From a virus, in IMG/VR virus record IMGVR_UViG_3300020468_000732, positions 1-23,205 of that record: DNA of 23,205 nucleotides. One strand, written 5' to 3'. The position numbers and the translations under genes are program-made. The first letter of the stretch is position 1. The number at the start of each line of letters is the position of its first letter. Below, piece after piece: positions 22,061-23,205 of this stretch. Under the pieces are notes generated by a model. That model worked only from the letters and a program-made list of their open reading frames with translations. It ran no database searches and was not told the DNA's origin.

Positions 22061-23205
22061 ACTTAGAAGTTACTATACTTGGTAATTTAATATCACATGA
22101 AGAGTATACCCGAAAGGTATTACCCTTTTTAAAATCAGATTATTTTACTGTACGATCATACAAGGTAATCTATGCTGAGATTCATGAATACATTTCAAAT
22201 TACAATGCATTACCCTCTCTGAATGCATTAGGTATCGAGTGTCAAGAGAGGACTGATCTAACTGAAGATCAGTTCAAAGATATTATGGAGGTTTTACGTG
22301 AGTTATCCGATGAGAAAGCAGAACTGGATTGGATCCTTAATACTACGGAGAAATGGTGTCAGGAGAGAGCGATTTATCTATCTCTTATGGAGTCAGTTAA
22401 GATCGCTGATGGGCAGGATGAGAAAAGGGATAAGGGAGCTATTCCACAAATACTAAGTGATGCATTAGGTGTGTCCTTTGATCAAAATGTAGGTCATGAT
22501 TACTTCAGAAACTCAGAAGAAAGATTTGAGTTCTACCATAAAACTGAGGAGAAGATTCCTTTCGACTTGGAATTCTTCAACAAGATTACAAAGGGCGGTC
22601 TTCCTAACAAGACTCTCAACGTTGCTCTTGCAGGGACTGGTGTGGGTAAGTCTCTTTTTATGTGCCATGTTGCTAGTAGTTGTTTGCTCCAAGGTAAAAA
22701 TGTTTTATATGTCACGATGGAAATGGCAGAGGAAAGGATTGCAGAAAGGATAGATGCTAATTTATTAAACGTTCCTATTCAAAAATTACATGACTTACCA
22801 AGAGTAATGTATGAGAATAAGATATCAGCATTAAGTAAGAAGACTCAAGGTAAATTAATTATCAAAGAATATCCTACAGCATCTGCACATGTAGGTCATA
22901 TCAAAGGACTTCTTAGTGAATTGGAATTAAAAAGAAATATAACACCTGATATAATTTTTGTAGATTATTTAAACATCTGTGCTTCCCAGAGATATAAAGG
23001 AAGTATTGTTAATTCTTATACCTATGTTAAAGCGATTGCAGAAGAACTTCGTGGTCTTGCGGTTGAAGCAAATGTACCAATCGTCACTGCTACTCAGACT
23101 ACTCGTTCGGGTTTTGGGAGTAGTGACGTTGATCTTACTGACACAAGTGAGTCTTTCGGTCTCCCTGCAACTGCTGACCTTATGTTTGCTCTTATTTCTA
23201 CCGAA
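22057..23205 (+). CDS. gp41: Replicative DNA helicase (T4 gp41-like), 5' part
   Basis: 383 codons are open to the window edge with no stop, so the gene continues outside; T4 gp41 has 475 residues. It is a DnaB-family hexameric helicase acting 5'-3' on the lagging strand. After an N-terminal domain comes Walker A GTGVGKS (193-199, preceded by LPNKTLNVALA), then VLYVTMEMAEERIAERID and Walker B FVDYLNIC with D303. The last visible part (TATQTTRSGFGSSDVDLTDT) is the DnaB-like motif H3 region. The start is an ATGA overlap with the hydroxylase. Family secure. Confidence 0.93.
   Translation, partial: MNLEVTILGNLISHEEYTRKVLPFLKSDYFTVRSYKVIYAEIHEYISNYNALPSLNALGIECQERTDLTEDQFKDIMEVLRELSDEKAELDWILNTTEKWCQERAIYLSLMESVKIADGQDEKRDKGAIPQILSDALGVSFDQNVGHDYFRNSEERFEFYHKTEEKIPFDLEFFNKITKGGLPNKTLNVALAGTGVGKSLFMCHVASSCLLQGKNVLYVTMEMAEERIAERIDANLLNVPIQKLHDLPRVMYENKISALSKKTQGKLIIKEYPTASAHVGHIKGLLSELELKRNITPDIIFVDYLNICASQRYKGSIVNSYTYVKAIAEELRGLAVEANVPIVTATQTTRSGFGSSDVDLTDTSESFGLPATADLMFALISTE

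Overview
The window looks like part of the genome of a T4-like myovirus infecting marine picocyanobacteria (a cyanomyovirus). It is AT-rich and densely packed, with most neighbouring genes overlapping by 1 to 20 bases. It carries the T4-type replication set: gp45 clamp, gp44/gp62 clamp loader, RegA, gp43 polymerase, UvsX and gp41 helicase. It also carries genes typical of cyanophages: a CobS-like AAA+ ATPase, Hsp20, bilin reductases and 2OG-Fe(II) oxygenases. Low GC and bilin genes point to a Prochlorococcus or Synechococcus host, but the host cannot be fixed from the sequence.

Layout. 1-1765: 3' part of a glycine decarboxylase P-protein gene (gcvP), whose start lies outside the window. 1790-6835: a tetrapyrrole/chaperone island, with a promoter, a CobT-like VWA protein, PebS-type and PcyA-type bilin reductases in overlapping order, a small reverse-strand gene, a small forward gene, then a second near-identical promoter and CobS. 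6850-11774: replication block I, containing a DUF3310-like protein, gp45, an unknown protein, gp44, a three-gene insert (membrane protein, 2OG oxygenase, Dam-type methylase), gp62 and RegA. 11801-16436: an envelope-type module of unknown genes. Four small membrane proteins plus one 2OG oxygenase run forward and converge on four reverse-strand genes. Two of these are tandem paralogues with Sec signal peptides, one looks secreted but has no ordinary start codon, and one is a proline/acid-rich membrane protein. 16590-17070: hsp20 with its own intrinsic terminator. 17083-23205: replication block II, with three small unknown genes, gp43, a 50-residue protein, UvsX, a prolyl-hydroxylase-like protein and the 5' part of gp41.

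How they work together. Replication blocks I and II together supply most of a T4-type replisome, with RegA as likely translational repressor. The metabolic genes (gcvP, pebS, pcyA) would redirect host one-carbon and bilin metabolism during infection. CobT-like and CobS look like a MoxR-AAA+/VWA pair, are expressed from matching promoters and flank the bilin genes. The most unusual parts are two four-electron bilin reductases side by side on one substrate, the HExxH motif in the CobT-like protein, and the uncharacterised secreted/membrane module at 11801-16436.

No tRNA, rRNA, CRISPR array or insertion sequence was seen. The longest stretch without a gene is the 153 bases at 16437-16589.
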